From Cyclaneusma minus (lineage: Eukaryota > Ascomycota > Leotiomycetes > Marthamycetales > Marthamycetaceae): 64,000 nucleotides of DNA. This document shows, piece after piece, positions 21,864 to 34,339 of the stretch (position 1 is the stretch's first letter; the number at the start of each line of letters is the position of its first letter). The stretch covers positions 350,733 to 414,732 of the forward strand of contig JAKZHN010000031.1 of assembly GCA_037179335.1 (NCBI GenBank), written 5' to 3'. Position numbers and translations under genes: made by a program. The notes under the pieces were generated by a model, which worked only from the letters and a program-made list of their open reading frames with translations, searched no databases and was not told the origin of the DNA.

Positions 21864-24800
21864 TCAGCATCACTGAGCGTGCTTTTTATCAGTGTATCAC
21901 TGATTTCGAGGTCGGAGTTCGCCATCATCGGGCATTTCAATATCCGTTTATTGATCGCCGCGGGGAGATAACCAATTGTGGGGGAAGGAGAGATTCACGT
22001 AACACGAAAGTGACGTCTGAATCATCAGTTCACATACACGCATGTTCAGTTGGCCTTTGAATTCTGAGGACTCCATTTGAGAACAAAAGTTTTTTTGCAA
22101 TAAGGCAATGGGCGGACGCAGAGGTGACTGGGACTACAGAAAGAGATTTTGCGTATATACGAAGGCGTTTCTAGCCATCAGATACGACACACCTCAAACC
22201 GTCAAAGGTTAGAAGAAAATTCCAGTGAATTCTAAAGTCGAGGAATATGTAACACCACCTAGAAACTTAACATTACCTCTCAATCAGGGCAATTTTGGAG
22301 AACTGGTGCAAGGAAATCTCAGGAACCGACTTTGCTACTCACTGTACTTACAGAGCTGCCTCTCATGAGATCACTGCTTGCTACATTGATCGCTCGAGGA
22401 CTCAGAGTTTCAATATCTCTGGCAAGTGGGAAGTCAGTACTCGACAACACAGCAGCTTGTTTCAACAAAACATACAGGGCGGATATGGACCTCGGTTCCC
22501 CAGACCTCAGATCCTGGTGTCTCGCAAACTCGAAGATCTCAGATCTTCATCAAGTCCAGTCTTTGACGGAGAGGACCAAAACTCTGTGTAAAAAGAATCA
22601 ACTGTGCCGGCCGCACACCATCATGAATCTTCAATCGCAACGCATGAGGCTATTCCCGGATACGTGGTATTGCAAGGAACATTGAGACCTCGACAGACTG
22701 TTCTGGTCAGGACAACGCAAAGTTCATCCTGGATCTCGATTCTCAGGCCGGGCTACTTTACCCGCTGAACTCTGGCTTGCCAGAAGGACATCCCGTAAGC
22801 CAGCAGGAGTGAGGCGATTCGTCGAGATGTATCCATGTCAAACGATGTTTCGATGCCCAGGGACGTCTCGTAGCCCAATATGTCAACCAAGTGAAGGACA
22901 ACATGAAGCATGACGTCGGATCGAGATCTAGACCATCATGTTGCTTCTGGAATTGAGCTTGTGCTGTCAACCAATGCTGCCACCTTAAATCGCGGGCCCA
23001 ATCCCGCCTGACAGATACAAGGTTCAATGACATGTTGTAACGAAAGGGAAGCTGACGTGAATGAAAGTTCAGAGGAGACAACGAAAATACATTGATTTTG
23101 AAGGAGTATACTTCAGAGACCAATGCTACATGTAGAGTTATGAAACCGAGAAAATATGACGCTCTTCGTATAGCCGATTCAAAGGAATGGTAACTTCGTA
23201 AGTGGCAGACGACAGCGGTCCCTGGCTGCGAGGAAGACCAAAAGGCTCTTCATACATGTACCTATTGGGCAGCGAGAAGTGACAAGAATAGACCTTTCAG
23301 TTCGCCCTGTATATTTTGAGAGTCGTCGTAGGTGCCGAGGCCGGCCGGCTATGCCGTAAGATACCCTACCACCTATCTTTCAGGACTGGTAAGCCAATCG
23401 GGCGGAAACTTGGACTTTCACCTTTCCGGCGACTCGGACTGCGGTCTTGAAGATGTGCCGTGCTGTGAGGAGATGCACTGACGGTGCAGGGTAGGGAGGC
23501 ATATATACTAGATAGTAATGACCAGAACTGTCCTTCGGGACCCGGCTGCTTTTGAACTGTCGCTACACGTGCCGCCATCAAACACGTTCAGCTTGAAGAC
23601 TACCTTACCTAGATACAAGTCAGCCGAAAAAGCTCGATATCAACTTCCGCTTCCAATAGAGTTTAGTGACCCGTCAACGCCAAGCATCTCAATAAGTCAC
23701 AATGCTCCTCTGTAAGTTCAAGACTTCCACTACACGTATAGTACATGATTGGCCGTACCCCCATAACCTTCGGACAGCGGGCAGAATTAATTCCCGGCCT
23801 ACTAAACCCTTTACAAAAGCAGAAATCGATGTTTAACTCACCTCCGCTCTGTCCACAGTCGCATCAGCATCGCGATATATTGTCAACCCCTCACCTCGAG
23901 CCACAGAAAAACAAAACATCGCCGCTCCACAAGGAGAACACTCGTAGTCGAAAAACCTTCGGACTTCCGCAAATCCGCATGCAGCTCCACACGCGACACC
24001 CCGAGGCCACGGATATAGAATGGAGGCTGGCTGTCCGCGGGATAAGTACCGCACTATCCCATACATAAGGCAAAGCTAGAGATGCAGAGGCCATCACAGG
24101 AGTTCGCACAGATACTAGCTGCGGCATTACCCCCAGCGCCGTCACTGCTTCAACCGCCGCAACAGCATCGCAGCTAGCAACGCCAGTGGGATCAATGCTT
24201 TCCCGCTGTGACGAGGTCCCTGCCCCTACTATCCCTTGTGTCCAATGTCATTCTCTGGCCCGTTCCTGCACTAGTGTGCTTTCTAGGGGCGGGTTTAGAG
24301 GGAGCTAAATCGTGGAGACAGGCTTGAAAGGGGATAGGCACGGCGGGGAACTCTCCATTCATCATTGAAGTCCAAGACGCTTGTGTTAAGCAGAAGCTTA
24401 AACTGTCGATCAGCCGAATAGCAATATATACATTTAATAGTGCAGAGTCGTATTCGAATTATGTCTTGTCTTTCGACGCCTCGTCAATCTGTGAGCCCGT
24501 CAGCAAATATCGCTAGGGGTCGGGGGATCCAATTTCAAAATCGAGCGTTCCGGATACCCATTCTGAAAAATGGTCGTAGCTGCTATATGTACGCCAAGGT
24601 GAATGATGGAGCGCCGGCAAGATACTCCCATTTCCACTTTTGCAATTTCGAGATATACATGACGTAAGCTCGACGGAAAAGATCCAAGTAGAATTGCGCC
24701 AAGGATACAGAATGCCGGAATCTTCATAATCGCCACAAGCCCGTACAAGCCGGGGACCGTTGTGGCTCATGGTCCCCTGAGACCACTTGCACTGTGGCAG

Positions 24801-25504
24801 TGTTAGCAGTCCAGTCCTCTCGGTCCAAAATAAGAGTTGACAAATGACAAATCCTGCGGAACTACTCGTTCTAGATCGTCCGGACCTCCCGCAGAATGCG
24901 CCTATTGATATTCCACTGCGTTGTGCTCACCAGCGCGATGCACTTGAGATTGTTGTCGATAGACCGCTGTCAATACTCAGATTCAACCATAGGTATGCAT
25001 TCAAAAAGAAATCCTCGCGATGTCTGAATTCGGACAATGTGTCTGAGCGGAGCGTGAGCTCAGGGTAAAGTTAAAAGGGGCCGATCGAATGCCATGGCAG
25101 GCCTGTGCGAGTTGGCTAATGCCAATTCGAGAGCCTGCATCGAGGCTCCTTAGCCCTCGGACTCTCACCTTGTAAATGTATGGCGGTGGCTGTGGAAGGC
25201 AATTGTAGCCTACTAGTATTTCGCCAGTCAGGAACAAAATAGGTTTGCGAGAACGCCAATCTAAAATTAGCCCCACTAACGTTAGTAAGGGTACGAAATA
25301 TTTGAGTTGGGCGACGCTGGGCGACGCTGGGCGACGCTCTCATCATGAGTTCTATAAGAACTTGAAAGATCTCCCCCTCATACCTTTCTTTCTTCATCCA
25401 CTCGGCTCACCATCATCTCAGAAGATCCTCTTCAATTCCACTCGCTTCCATATTCGCCTCGGCATCCTTCACTCGCTTCATTTTCTTCTCACCAAGTCTT
25501 CAAC
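21864..25504. other. long intergenic region
   Basis: About 3.6 kb without a supportable gene; only short unrelated frames on both strands. A TATA-like TATATACATTTAATAG occurs near 24425. Bases 25340-25504 are CT-rich and form the likely 5' UTR of the secreted-protein gene. Confidence 0.5.
25311..25338 (+). repeat. 10-bp tandem repeat, about three copies
   Basis: GCGACGCTGG is repeated nearly three times without interruption, about 170 bp upstream of the start codon of the secreted-protein gene. It may be a simple minisatellite or a promoter element. Confidence 0.7.
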
Positions 25505-26395
25505 ATGCAGTTCTTCAAGACCCTTGCCATTGCGGCACTCTCCCTGAGCAGTTCTGTCTTCGCTGCCCCAGGTCTCGACCAGCGTGGCAACAGTGGCGAC
25601 CAGTACTCCTGCGGCGACATGCAGACCCAGGTCACCACGCTCAAGACCAATGTCTACGCCAGCTTCTCGGAGATGGGTATGTCGCCTTCGCCCGGAACCC
25701 TCTTTTGAGAAACATACTAATGTCTCTTAGACACCATCTCTAGCCAAGTCAATTCTGGCGGCGATTCTCAGGATCACTTCAATTCGATGAACACCTGCCT
25801 CAAGACCCTCTCCGGCCACTTCTCCTCGTGCAGCGACTACATGACCAAGGCCACATACGCCATCTCTGTCCAGATGGCCGAGTCCGATCTCCTCATCGTC
25901 ATCAGCTTCATGAGCGAGCTCCAGGAGCTCATGTCCACCATGCAGACGAAGTTCGAGAGCTCGTACAGCTGCTTCAATGACCACCACAAGCAGAAGCTCA
26001 GCAACACGTTCAACACATGCCTCAAAAGCGCCGGTCAAGTCATCACCCCTACCACCTCCTGGGGCAACAAGTGCCAATACTCTGAGAAGGCTAAGGCCGG
26101 TGTCAAGTACAACCTCCAAGGTGGTGCTCAACAGAGCGTCGCCAACAGCTACGGTGGCTTCTTCGGCTCCGCAAAATCCGGCAACTACGGCAGTGTCAGC
26201 GGTGGCTCCACCAAGGGAGCTCAGGCTCAGGGTTCCTGCCAGCAGAAGTCCCAGAGTTGCATCACCACCTACACCAACACCTGCTCCTCGTCTGGATTCG
26301 GTGGCAAGACCGACTTCAAGGGATTCTGCCAAAGCGAATCCAGCATCAAGGGCCAGGGTGCTTTCGGCGCTTGGGCCGGTGCTCAGGGTTGGTAA
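25505..26395 (+). CDS. secreted cysteine-rich protein, effector-like or cell-wall-associated
   Basis: A 278-residue protein. Exons 25505-25676 and 25731-26395 join in phase 1 over a 54-bp GT-AG intron with a CTAA-type branch site. The N-terminus MQFFKTLAIAALSLSSSVFA is a classic signal peptide, with cleavage after about residue 20 and a nearby QR that could be a Kex2-type site. The mature part holds ten cysteines, an even number that suits disulfides. The first half is predicted helical (residues about 60-150) and the second half is Gly/Ser-rich (GGFFGSAKSGNYGSVSGG). No transmembrane helix or GPI signal is evident. I do not recognise the family, and secretion is the only function-level inference. 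Confidence 0.8.
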
Positions 26396-27122
26396 ATTAC
26401 CCCTCACTGAGTCTCTCTCCTGTCGACATCGTTGCCAAGTACAGCTCCAACTCGAGTATGTCGATAACGCCAGCGCAAGCTTTGAACGACTTGGAATGAG
26501 ATAATGTTTGGGTCATCTGGTCAGCTGCATTTGTAAAATTCGTCGCAGAGAAGATTGGGGAACGGACAGGGCGGTGGTAAAATAATGGCTTAAGCGGTTT
26601 TGTTGGAATCTGCATGTACATAGCATAGCAATTTAATGAAAATTTTGACCTACTACTTTTCAAACCTTTGCTGCTTGCGTGACCTTCGATCTCAAACTTC
26701 AACAGTGAGTGCACACCATTCTCTGCCTGCCGTGTAAACGTAAGGGCGTACTCTTAAGCATTCTCAAACGTTGATCCTGCCTTGAGAAAATGTAAGAAGA
26801 CGGAGAGAGCACACACGCACTGGCATGCGACTCATAGTAAAAGCACCGCGCATTCTCGTAAGTTGTTCTTCGGAGGGAATGAGAGCCAGATAACACTGAT
26901 CGGTCAAAAAAGCCCTGTTTAGCCCCGGTGTATGGGTCTATTGGAGTCGATAGACCAAATGCTGGTTTGCACTGATAGCACAGTATGAGATGTTGTGGCA
27001 TCAAATGAAAAATGGGAATATAGATGGTATAGAACTCAACCCATTCTTGTACATCATGGCAGGAGGTATGTGCCGAGGACGGAAGAATTGTATGCTTGTG
27101 TTTTGGTCTGTGTCCTCGTTGC
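26396..27122. other. convergent intergenic region
   Basis: The space between the 3' ends of two convergent genes. I see only 3' UTR-like AT-rich sequence and no coding signal. Confidence 0.5.
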
Positions 27123-28646
27123 TCATTTACCCTGTATCCGCTTCAATCCCTCCTCGCTCATCTTCACACCATCGTCAAATGCAGTCGCTTTCGCCAAACT
27201 TTTGGCTTCCTCGTAGCGTCGTCGTGCTTCGGCAATATTACCGTCCATCTCGGCAAATTCGCCCAGATTATGGGTCGCAACGGCGCAGGCGACATCGCAC
27301 TCATTACTCCGGTCTGGAGATTTGATCTTGGAGCAGATGTTGAGCGATTGTTGGGCCCATGCTCTGGCGTTTGAGACTAATTCCGGACGAGAGACAGCTG
27401 GGACTCCTGGCTGTGGGGGCTGCAGTTGTTGCGCCAGGGAGATGGAGAGATTGTTCACTGTGAGAATCATGTTAGCTCGAGTGGGCAGAAAATATAGCTA
27501 CCGAAGTTTGTTCAATGTGGGACGGAGGCCAGACAGGACCATGGTGCGGACGCTTAGCGAAACACCGCGGGCTGAGCTTCGAATGCTAAACCCGGGGTCG
27601 TCGGACAGTCTTGGTCAAGACTTGAGGGAAGCCACAACATTTATTCGTCATGAAAGAAATATGGCATCGAAGATCAACTCACTTAATACTGCCGTATGGC
27701 AGCTCTGGGGCGGCGACAAGGCAATTGCTTGAAGATATAACGGTGCGGCAAGGTAGTGCTGGCTCTTCTGCTCGTAATGATCGCCGAGGGCTTCAATCGC
27801 GCCGCCAAGCTCTTCAGCAGATAGCCATTCGCCCTCTCCTTCTTTGGTACCTTCAGTATCTCTTCTCTGTTTTTCCTTCAGAGCGGTCTCCACCGCCCAA
27901 ACCAGCCTCTCTTCGGCGTTTTCCTTATCTTGGATATATTCGCAACTATACAGCTCACCGAGCTTGGCTGCGATGCCGACAGTCTTCTTCAGCACGCTTG
28001 TCCTTTGTCCCTCTCGTCCCTCTTTCTGGCCGATCTCCTCGAGCCATCTCAGGCAATCAGCTCTCAGCATCTCCAGCACTTGGATTGCGGCTTGGAACTG
28101 ATTCTGCTTCTCGAGAAGGCCGACCAGGTGGATCTTGATGCCGAGTACTTCATCCGAGAACTGGTCCATGCCAATTTCCTGCGAGACTCGCAACGACCTT
28201 TTGTAGTATTTCAAGGCATCTTTGAGATTCGGCTGAATGTTGGTATAGAACAGAGCCTTTCGAAGCTCCTTTGCAAGAGGTTCGGGATAATTGTGGAAGG
28301 CTCCGATGATGTAGCTGTAGTAAAAATAGTTTGTATATGCCAGTGCGCCCGTGCCGAAAAGAAGAAAGACACCGGCTGTGGTCAGGGAGAAAGGGTGGGC
28401 TTTGAATAGCGTTTTGGTGTTCTGCCAGAATGAAGCGTGCCGCCGAGACTGCGAGGAGTGGCTTGCGTTCCATCGCGGCTTTGCGCCTGGCCTCGAATTA
28501 TGTATGCATTGAGGTGCAATTGGTCGCTGGGCAGAGCTGGAGAAGGCTTGCTGTCGCACTTGAGGCTTGGGGAGGGAGCGGGCGAGAAGTCGTGTTGCGC
28601 CAGAAATGGCAGACGACATGGCTGAGGAGGAGAGCGTAGGCACCAT
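27123..28646 (-). CDS. mitochondrial inner-membrane TPR protein, Mgr3-like
   Basis: A 432-residue protein. Exon 1 is 28646-27683 and exon 2 is 27457-27123, joined in phase 1 over a 225-bp GT-AG intron. The N-terminus (about 75 residues) is basic, rich in Ser and Arg and nearly free of acidic residues, like a mitochondrial presequence. One transmembrane helix (HPFSLTTAGVFLLFGTGALAY, about 84-104) follows. Helical pairs then suggest TPR units: ALKYYKRSLRVSQEIG, AAIQVLEMLRADCLRWL, AIEALGDHYEQK...AAPLYLQAIAL, and in exon 2 ATHNLGEFAEMDGNIAEARRRYEEA. This layout matches fungal Mgr3-type proteins, which work with the i-AAA protease Yme1 in substrate delivery. The assignment rests on architecture. 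Met 28619 is an alternative start. Confidence 0.75.
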
Positions 28647-29005
28647 GGCTCAGATGGCGGTGTATTTTGGGAGGGAGGCAGAGAGAGGGAGCATGTAAGG
28701 GAGAAGGAAAAGTGGGAAAGGGGCGAGACGGCGGATGTTGGAGTCGACGATGAAGATTTCTTGGAGTGTGGATCATTTCAATGGGAGCTTCTGTCGATCG
28801 TGAGGCGATTTCTCACGATGACGCGAAGAGCTGTGGCTGCCTAAGGCTGCAACAGCACGAGCGACGGACTTTTGGTGCGAAGGCGAAACATTTCGAGCTC
28901 CAGCTCCAACTTCACAAAACCCCCAAAACATATATAGCAATAGACACGAATCACTCACCCCCAAAGCTTCCCTTCAACTCTTGAACTCCCTACCCTACAG
29001 ACAAA
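28647..29005. promoter_or_regulatory. shared divergent promoter region
   Basis: A 359-bp gap separates two divergent start codons, the TPR protein to the left and the heme-binding protein to the right. An ACATATATAGC TATA-like element lies about 75 bp upstream of ATG 29006. Joint regulation is possible but unproven. Confidence 0.4.
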
Positions 29006-29579
29006 ATGGCCGGCAAATTTGAGCCCAAGACCCCGGTCCAGCTGAACCCCCCCAAAGACGATCCCATCAGCCCGGAATATCTTGAAAAGTGCAACGGTAC
29101 TGACCTTGCTCTTCTTCCTCTAAGACACTTTAAAATGCGATCCCGCATAGTTGCTGACCTTCGATGCAGGTACCAATGGCTACCCGTGCTATGTTGCAAT
29201 CAAGGTCTGCACTCCACCCACAACCTCGACCTTAACAGGTTGACTCTACTAACCTTCTGCTCTCCAGGGCATTGTCTTTGACGTAACTGGCAAAGATGCT
29301 TACGAGCCCGGCAAGCCTTACTCCGGTACGAGCTACTCGTTCGACCAGTTGTTTCAGACCATTGCTTTCACCCCTCGGAGCTGACATCTCCGTCATGTAG
29401 TGTTCACGGCCCACGATGCCTCTAGAGCTCTGGCTTTGACTTCGACCAAGGCCGAGGACGTGAAACCAGAGTGGTCCGACCTCAGCGACAAGGAGAAGGG
29501 TGTGCTGAATGACTGGTACACGTACTTCTCCAAGCGCTACAACATCGTAGGCAAGGTTGAAGGCGCTACGAATCTCTGA
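29006..29579 (+). CDS. cytochrome b5-like heme/steroid-binding (MAPR) protein
   Basis: A short 120-residue member of the membrane-associated progesterone receptor/Dap1 family. Four exons: 29006-29096, 29170-29204, 29268-29325, 29401-29579, all GT-AG with consistent phase. Family landmarks are YVAIKGIVFDVTGKDAYEPG, then GKPYSVFTAHDASRALAL and a C-terminal WYTYFSKRYNIVGKV segment. There is no N-terminal transmembrane helix, unlike animal PGRMC1; fungal soluble members of this size are known. Dap1 in yeast supports sterol synthesis through the P450 Erg11, but whether this soluble type does so is unknown. Heme-ligand tyrosines seem only partly conserved. Confidence 0.85.
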
Positions 29580-30323
29580 CTATCCGCCAAAGCAGCGCTC
29601 TGAGCCTCTCCTGGCGCCATCTCTGTTACACGGGCCGGTCGTCTGCAGTCCCTTTCTTCTGCACAATCTCGTGAATGCAGGAATCAGCAGCCGGGACATC
29701 TTGCGACATGAACACTTTGTCGCCTCAGGCTTTGACTGGCTGACCTATGGGCGTTGAGGTGTCGCCGTTGAGGAACTACGAATGCTACGTAGCCACAATT
29801 TGGTGGCTTTGTGGGGTTGAGCTGGCGTCCTCGTACGAATGCTGATCTTCGATCCAATGAGAAGAAGTCTTTCGAATTACAAATTCCTCCTATTTGTCAG
29901 TCTTCGACGTCTCTGCTGTTGTTCTTTCCCCTATTGTGGCTCGCGTGTCAGGCTAGAGATACTGGAAATGCACTGATTTGGAGACAGCAAGGCTTCAAGC
30001 AGTCCGGTACATTATTTTACCAACTTTTGTCTATGTGAGTGAAGTGTTCCAGAGATATGTACTAAGGCTCCTGTTTCACGCCTCCATGCTGCCTACCAAG
30101 GACATCAGGACACCGTCTTCGGAACGAAGGACAATGAAAGGAATGCCGAACGGGCCAAGAATCTGCAACCAAATTTCCTGCGGGAATCCACAGTCAAAAC
30201 CCACGACTAGACGCCGTCCCATTGACTCCCCACAAAACGTATCACCGTACGACTGTTCTCCTCCAACCGTCCGGATCGGCGAACCACATCTTGCTCCCCG
30301 ACCCAATGAACGAAAGATCGTAG
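29580..30323. other. intergenic
   Basis: About 740 bp between the heme-protein stop codon and the 3' end of the small cysteine-rich gene; no coding signal seen. Confidence 0.5.
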
Positions 30324-30506
30324 TCATGAATGATTCCGCCCCTCCAGACACTTCGGACAGACTCCAGTCTGCGGCCATGCCTTCTTCAACACCTTCACTC
30401 CATAGCACTGGTGATAGGGATCGCAGCGTGCGAAGTGGCAGTAAGACATAAGCCGGGTATGGATGTGTTTGCAATCCTGGTAGAGATACTGCTCGTAGTC
30501 GCACAT
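30324..30506 (-). CDS. small cysteine-rich protein, 60 residues
   Basis: Open frame starting MCDYEQYLYQDCKH, with SYCHFARCDPYHQCYG in the middle and a C-terminal CPKC. Seven cysteines and several histidines suggest zinc binding. The C-x-H...SYCHFAR.DP.HQC layout resembles small unnamed proteins common in ascomycetes; I give no function. Upstream on the minus strand is a TATA box near 30970-30961 and splice-like signals (GTAAGT near 30808, GTAAGC near 30590 with an acceptor near 30543), which fits a spliced 5' UTR. There is no signal peptide. The short length is the main uncertainty. Confidence 0.5.
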   Translation of the reverse strand: MCDYEQYLYQDCKHIHTRLMSYCHFARCDPYHQCYGVKVLKKAWPQTGVCPKCLEGRNHS

Positions 30507-30960
30507 TTTGGAAGATATAGCAGCACAAGGGATGTCTGAGCCTGACTGGACGTTAGCTCCCCCCACGCAGATTTACGAGTTTGGGGCTTACTTTGATGTT
30601 GTATGACGCGAATCTGGAGAAGTTGGGGAAAGGCAAGCGATGCTCGACGGATTTCGGTTCCACTGATCTGGTTTGAGGTGGCACTGCACTTGTGCGGTTT
30701 TGGGGATGCTGCAAAGGAGTTCCCCGGATTTTGTGCTGGGACTGGTTCTCCTGAATCTGTGGTCAGAACTGCTGCACTTGGGGAGGGCAACCGAGGCAAG
30801 TACTTACTGGTGCGATGGTCGAAGATCCTTCCTTTTTGATTTCTTCGTAGCTGTTGATCTGCGAGTCTTTGGAGATTTGTGGTCTTTGGTGAGTCTGATG
30901 AACAAGGCTTTGATACAAACACGCTGAGCTGATGGAAGGCAGATCTTCGAAGGGAGTGGC

Positions 30961-30970
30961 GCTCTTTATA
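30961..30970 (-). promoter_or_regulatory. TATA box upstream of the small cysteine-rich gene
   Basis: TATAAAGAGC on the minus strand, about 460 bp before the start codon. The distance is plausible only if the 5' UTR is spliced, for which GT and AG signals are present. Confidence 0.4.
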
Positions 30971-33900
30971 GATGGCCAAAGAACGCCATCTCCCCATTCT
31001 ACTCAGGAACATCTTCATTAAAGGTGGTGGAATGCATCACAAGATTTTGCTGCTGCAGCATGAATCCGACAAAGCGCTTCTGTCATATTTGGTACCCATC
31101 TGCGGCCTCTTTGTCGTTCGAGCATGTGTGTTGAGCATCCTTACCTGTAGGTTACCCCCTATAGGGCTCTACAGCCTTGCCACCGAGCTAATGTTTTTAG
31201 ATTTCCGAAGTATACTCATTCGCTCGCCGGCAGTCCCTTACGCAATGTAGCGGGGCTAATGAAACCTTAGGATCATCTCCGCCTGTATCACAAGGGCCAA
31301 CTTCATGGAACCATATCACTAATCTTCGCTCTCTAGCCAGGCTTTCCAGCTCAATATGCAAGAAAAGGCGCCAGGTGGTATTACAATAAGGTGTTGCCAG
31401 GGTCTGTTAGCAAATCGAAAGGCTCGTGAGGGCTGAATTCCCCAGAATAAAGCCATCTGCAGACGGGTTCTCAACCGCCGCTTGACGACGTCTTTGTGCC
31501 GGTCAAAGGACTGCCCTTCCTGCACGGCTTGGACAGAAATATGATATATCACCAGAATTATGACGGAAATAAAGATATGTACTCACTCTCCCTGTGGGTT
31601 GCGGATATGAGCTCACGCATGTTTCCCTTTTCAACAGGCTATAAGGGCGTATTCTTCGAACCGAATCCACAAATCTTATCGCACGTCTCCTCTCTCGCTC
31701 ACGTACCCGCTCGGAACAAAAGCAGGAGGCTTTCCACCCGAGGGCTTAGCTGCTATATTAATCCTACCATGCATCTTCGTCCGAGATCCTGCACTACCGG
31801 CCCGAAATATTCGAGGACTCGACCCCGAATCGGCTGCCCAGAGCCACGGTACCGAATATGTGACGAGATTTCTCCAGAAAATCTGATGAGACGGATAATA
31901 CTGGGGCTGAGCTGCCCAAGTCTTTCCACTCTGTTTTACCTACCTACCTAGCTAGGTATGTTGTGCTTCTCGACCCGGTTTTAGGAGGTCACGATGCTTC
32001 TCGAAGCCGAATTCCGAATGACTACGGTGAGTGGCCATTTCGTGGCATTCGTCACTTTGCAGCATTCGAGTGGCAGAGCGGCAGAGCCTCAACTGGGTAT
32101 GACCCATAGCAGGTGAAGAATGAGGTTGTTCGTGTGTTCTAGTGCCCGCGATCACCCTTCCAATCCTGCAGCAAATGATTATTGTACCCTAGACCACCCA
32201 TGCGTTGGTCCCAGAAACCGGGTTCAGGTCCTCGAACGGCACAGCATCGAGTCCTAGTAGGACAACGCAGGACACGGCACACAGGTCTGGGCTGAAGTAC
32301 ATCCTTGTTCTGCTTCGAAACATTCTGACGACCAATCCTCGCTGGCGACTCGTACGGGATTCAGATACAGTGATCTGTGTGTGGAGAGGATGTGTTGTGC
32401 ATTTCGTTCGTCAACTTTCCTCCCCAGAGCATACTTCTATTGGCCTTGATGCAATCCCCGGACTGGGGAAGCAAACGCTTCTTTCCCCAGCCATCTTGCA
32501 GGAATTTCTGCGATGCACCCGCATGGGACGCCCGGAAGAGACTGGCCACTGTGAAGACATTCCCCTGCAGCCAGTATCTGCAGACTGCAAGATGAAGAAA
32601 ACTGCCAGTGGATCATGCCCGGGCCAAACCCATCGGCCTCCTCCGGATCTTTTGTTTCCATTCTTTCTGCATTTCGGTCCAGCATGCGCCATGTTCATCG
32701 CCAAAGAATGAAAATGTACATTGGTACAAGATCTAGCAAACTTCGTTGGCGCAAGGTTCCCCGTGCGCAAGAAGCAACCAAAGGTCACACAACACCATCA
32801 CCACACGATGCAATCCTACCTAGATCTTTTCTTCAAGTTTCTGCGTGACTCACAACTCGACTCGGAAGAAGCTGCTTTTCTGCAAAAGTAGGCTTCCGAC
32901 TGACACTTCCCGCGGATCAGCGGCAGTCCTTCCGATGCGCCTACACGGGAAGTTGCATGTACCGATACGTTTCGAAGCTCAAGCCCCGAGCCTGAAAGAT
33001 CCCGAATTCCCAGCCCAATGGTCACATCGCTGTGTATTTCCCCGAATCAGAATGCCGGAAAACCAGCTTCTTCCTTCGATGCCAGTGTTGAGCAACACAC
33101 TTCAGGTCGCTCCAAAAACTCGTCGCACTACTACACGAAATTCTCCGAGAGGGAGCTGGTACCTGTATCCAGCTAAGTGCGCCTACATTTCCAAGCCACT
33201 TCTTTGCTGCATTTGCTACCTGTAGCAAGCCATATCCCCGTGACTGCAGCAGTATGTATGCAGCCTCTGCCAGTACAACAGCGGCGGCATCAGACAATCG
33301 GACGTGCGTAACAACTCCCGGTTGATGCAACGGACACGCCTGTATCGATCATTGGCTTGTCGGAACGTCGAGTTGCTTCCGGTCACGGCTTGTGACCGGT
33401 CTCCTTCTCATATGGGCTTGCAGGGCGTCAAATCATGACTGGACTGCGTCTGCAGGGCCTGCTATATATGAATTCATTGCGGTTTTGGGAGACCATAAGT
33501 GGAGACGACCGTGTGGATCGAGGACGGAGCTGGGCATCGGGGTTTTGGCAGATGCATATGAGTTCTGAGATCGGGAATGGTGTTCCGGCTATTGTTGTGT
33601 GTTGGGCCTGAGGCCTGGGAACAAGAGTCGTGGATTTTGGTTCGTGGAGGATTTCTACTCCTGTGACGAGAGGACCGTTGATTGGTAGTGACCTGGTATC
33701 ACCGGGACTTCAAGCGCTCAGTATGTCACTGTCACTGTCACTCAACACTGGTATGTTTTGGCTTCATCGACTGACGGTACCTGTAGATCCTTGGCTGAAA
33801 CACTTTATTACAACGCCATTGTTTTCCACGAGGACAAGAGCAACTCGAGTCCGCAGCTTGTGTGCGTCCGACATCCGTACGGTTCCAGCATTCAGCTCAT

Positions 33901-34272
33901 CCGAGGCATGATGCAAAGCTGCCTCGAGCTCAGCTCATGTCTTGTCTTGCCAGCTCATGTCTCGAAACCCCATGGGGACTCGAATATAGACGTTGCCAAC
34001 GCCGGAACTGGTCTATTCGTCAAGAACACCTGCTATTTCTGGCGACAATCTACCTGGTACTTCCCCCTGCCTCCGGTGTCTGAACAGTGAGGCGTCCAAC
34101 AGGCCACGCTAGATGACAGCAAAGCATCCATATTTGCGATCTCTTATCACGAACTATATGCCGCGCCCTATTGCAAATGAAGAGCCAGCCATTCGGTTTT
34201 GGGGATTTCACCGCTACTCTATTTCCTTCGTCGTGCTTCGGATTGCTTCCGACGAACTGCAACCCTCAAACT

Positions 34273-34339
34273 CATCCCGCGGGATGTACCAGTCTGGTGG
34301 GAAGTTGAGCTTCATAGCCACTTTCCATCCCGCGGGATG
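34273..34339. promoter_or_regulatory. pair of identical 14-bp palindromes
   Basis: CATCCCGCGGGATG occurs at 34273-34286 and again at 34326-34339, 53 bp apart. Each copy is a perfect inverted repeat, and the CCCGCGGG core has the inverted CCG/CGG form bound by some fungal Zn2Cys6 regulators. The distance to the next start codon (35471) is over 1.1 kb, so a regulatory role is only a suggestion. Confidence 0.35.

Noticed and set aside
25727..26407. 226-codon minus-strand frame opposite the secreted-protein gene
   Set aside because: It mirrors the codon bias of the plus-strand gene, which has a signal peptide, a proper intron and ordered cysteines.
30395..31018. 207-codon minus-strand frame
   Set aside because: It runs through the likely TATA box, leader and first codons of the 60-residue gene in another frame; composition is Ser/Pro/Thr-rich and unordered.
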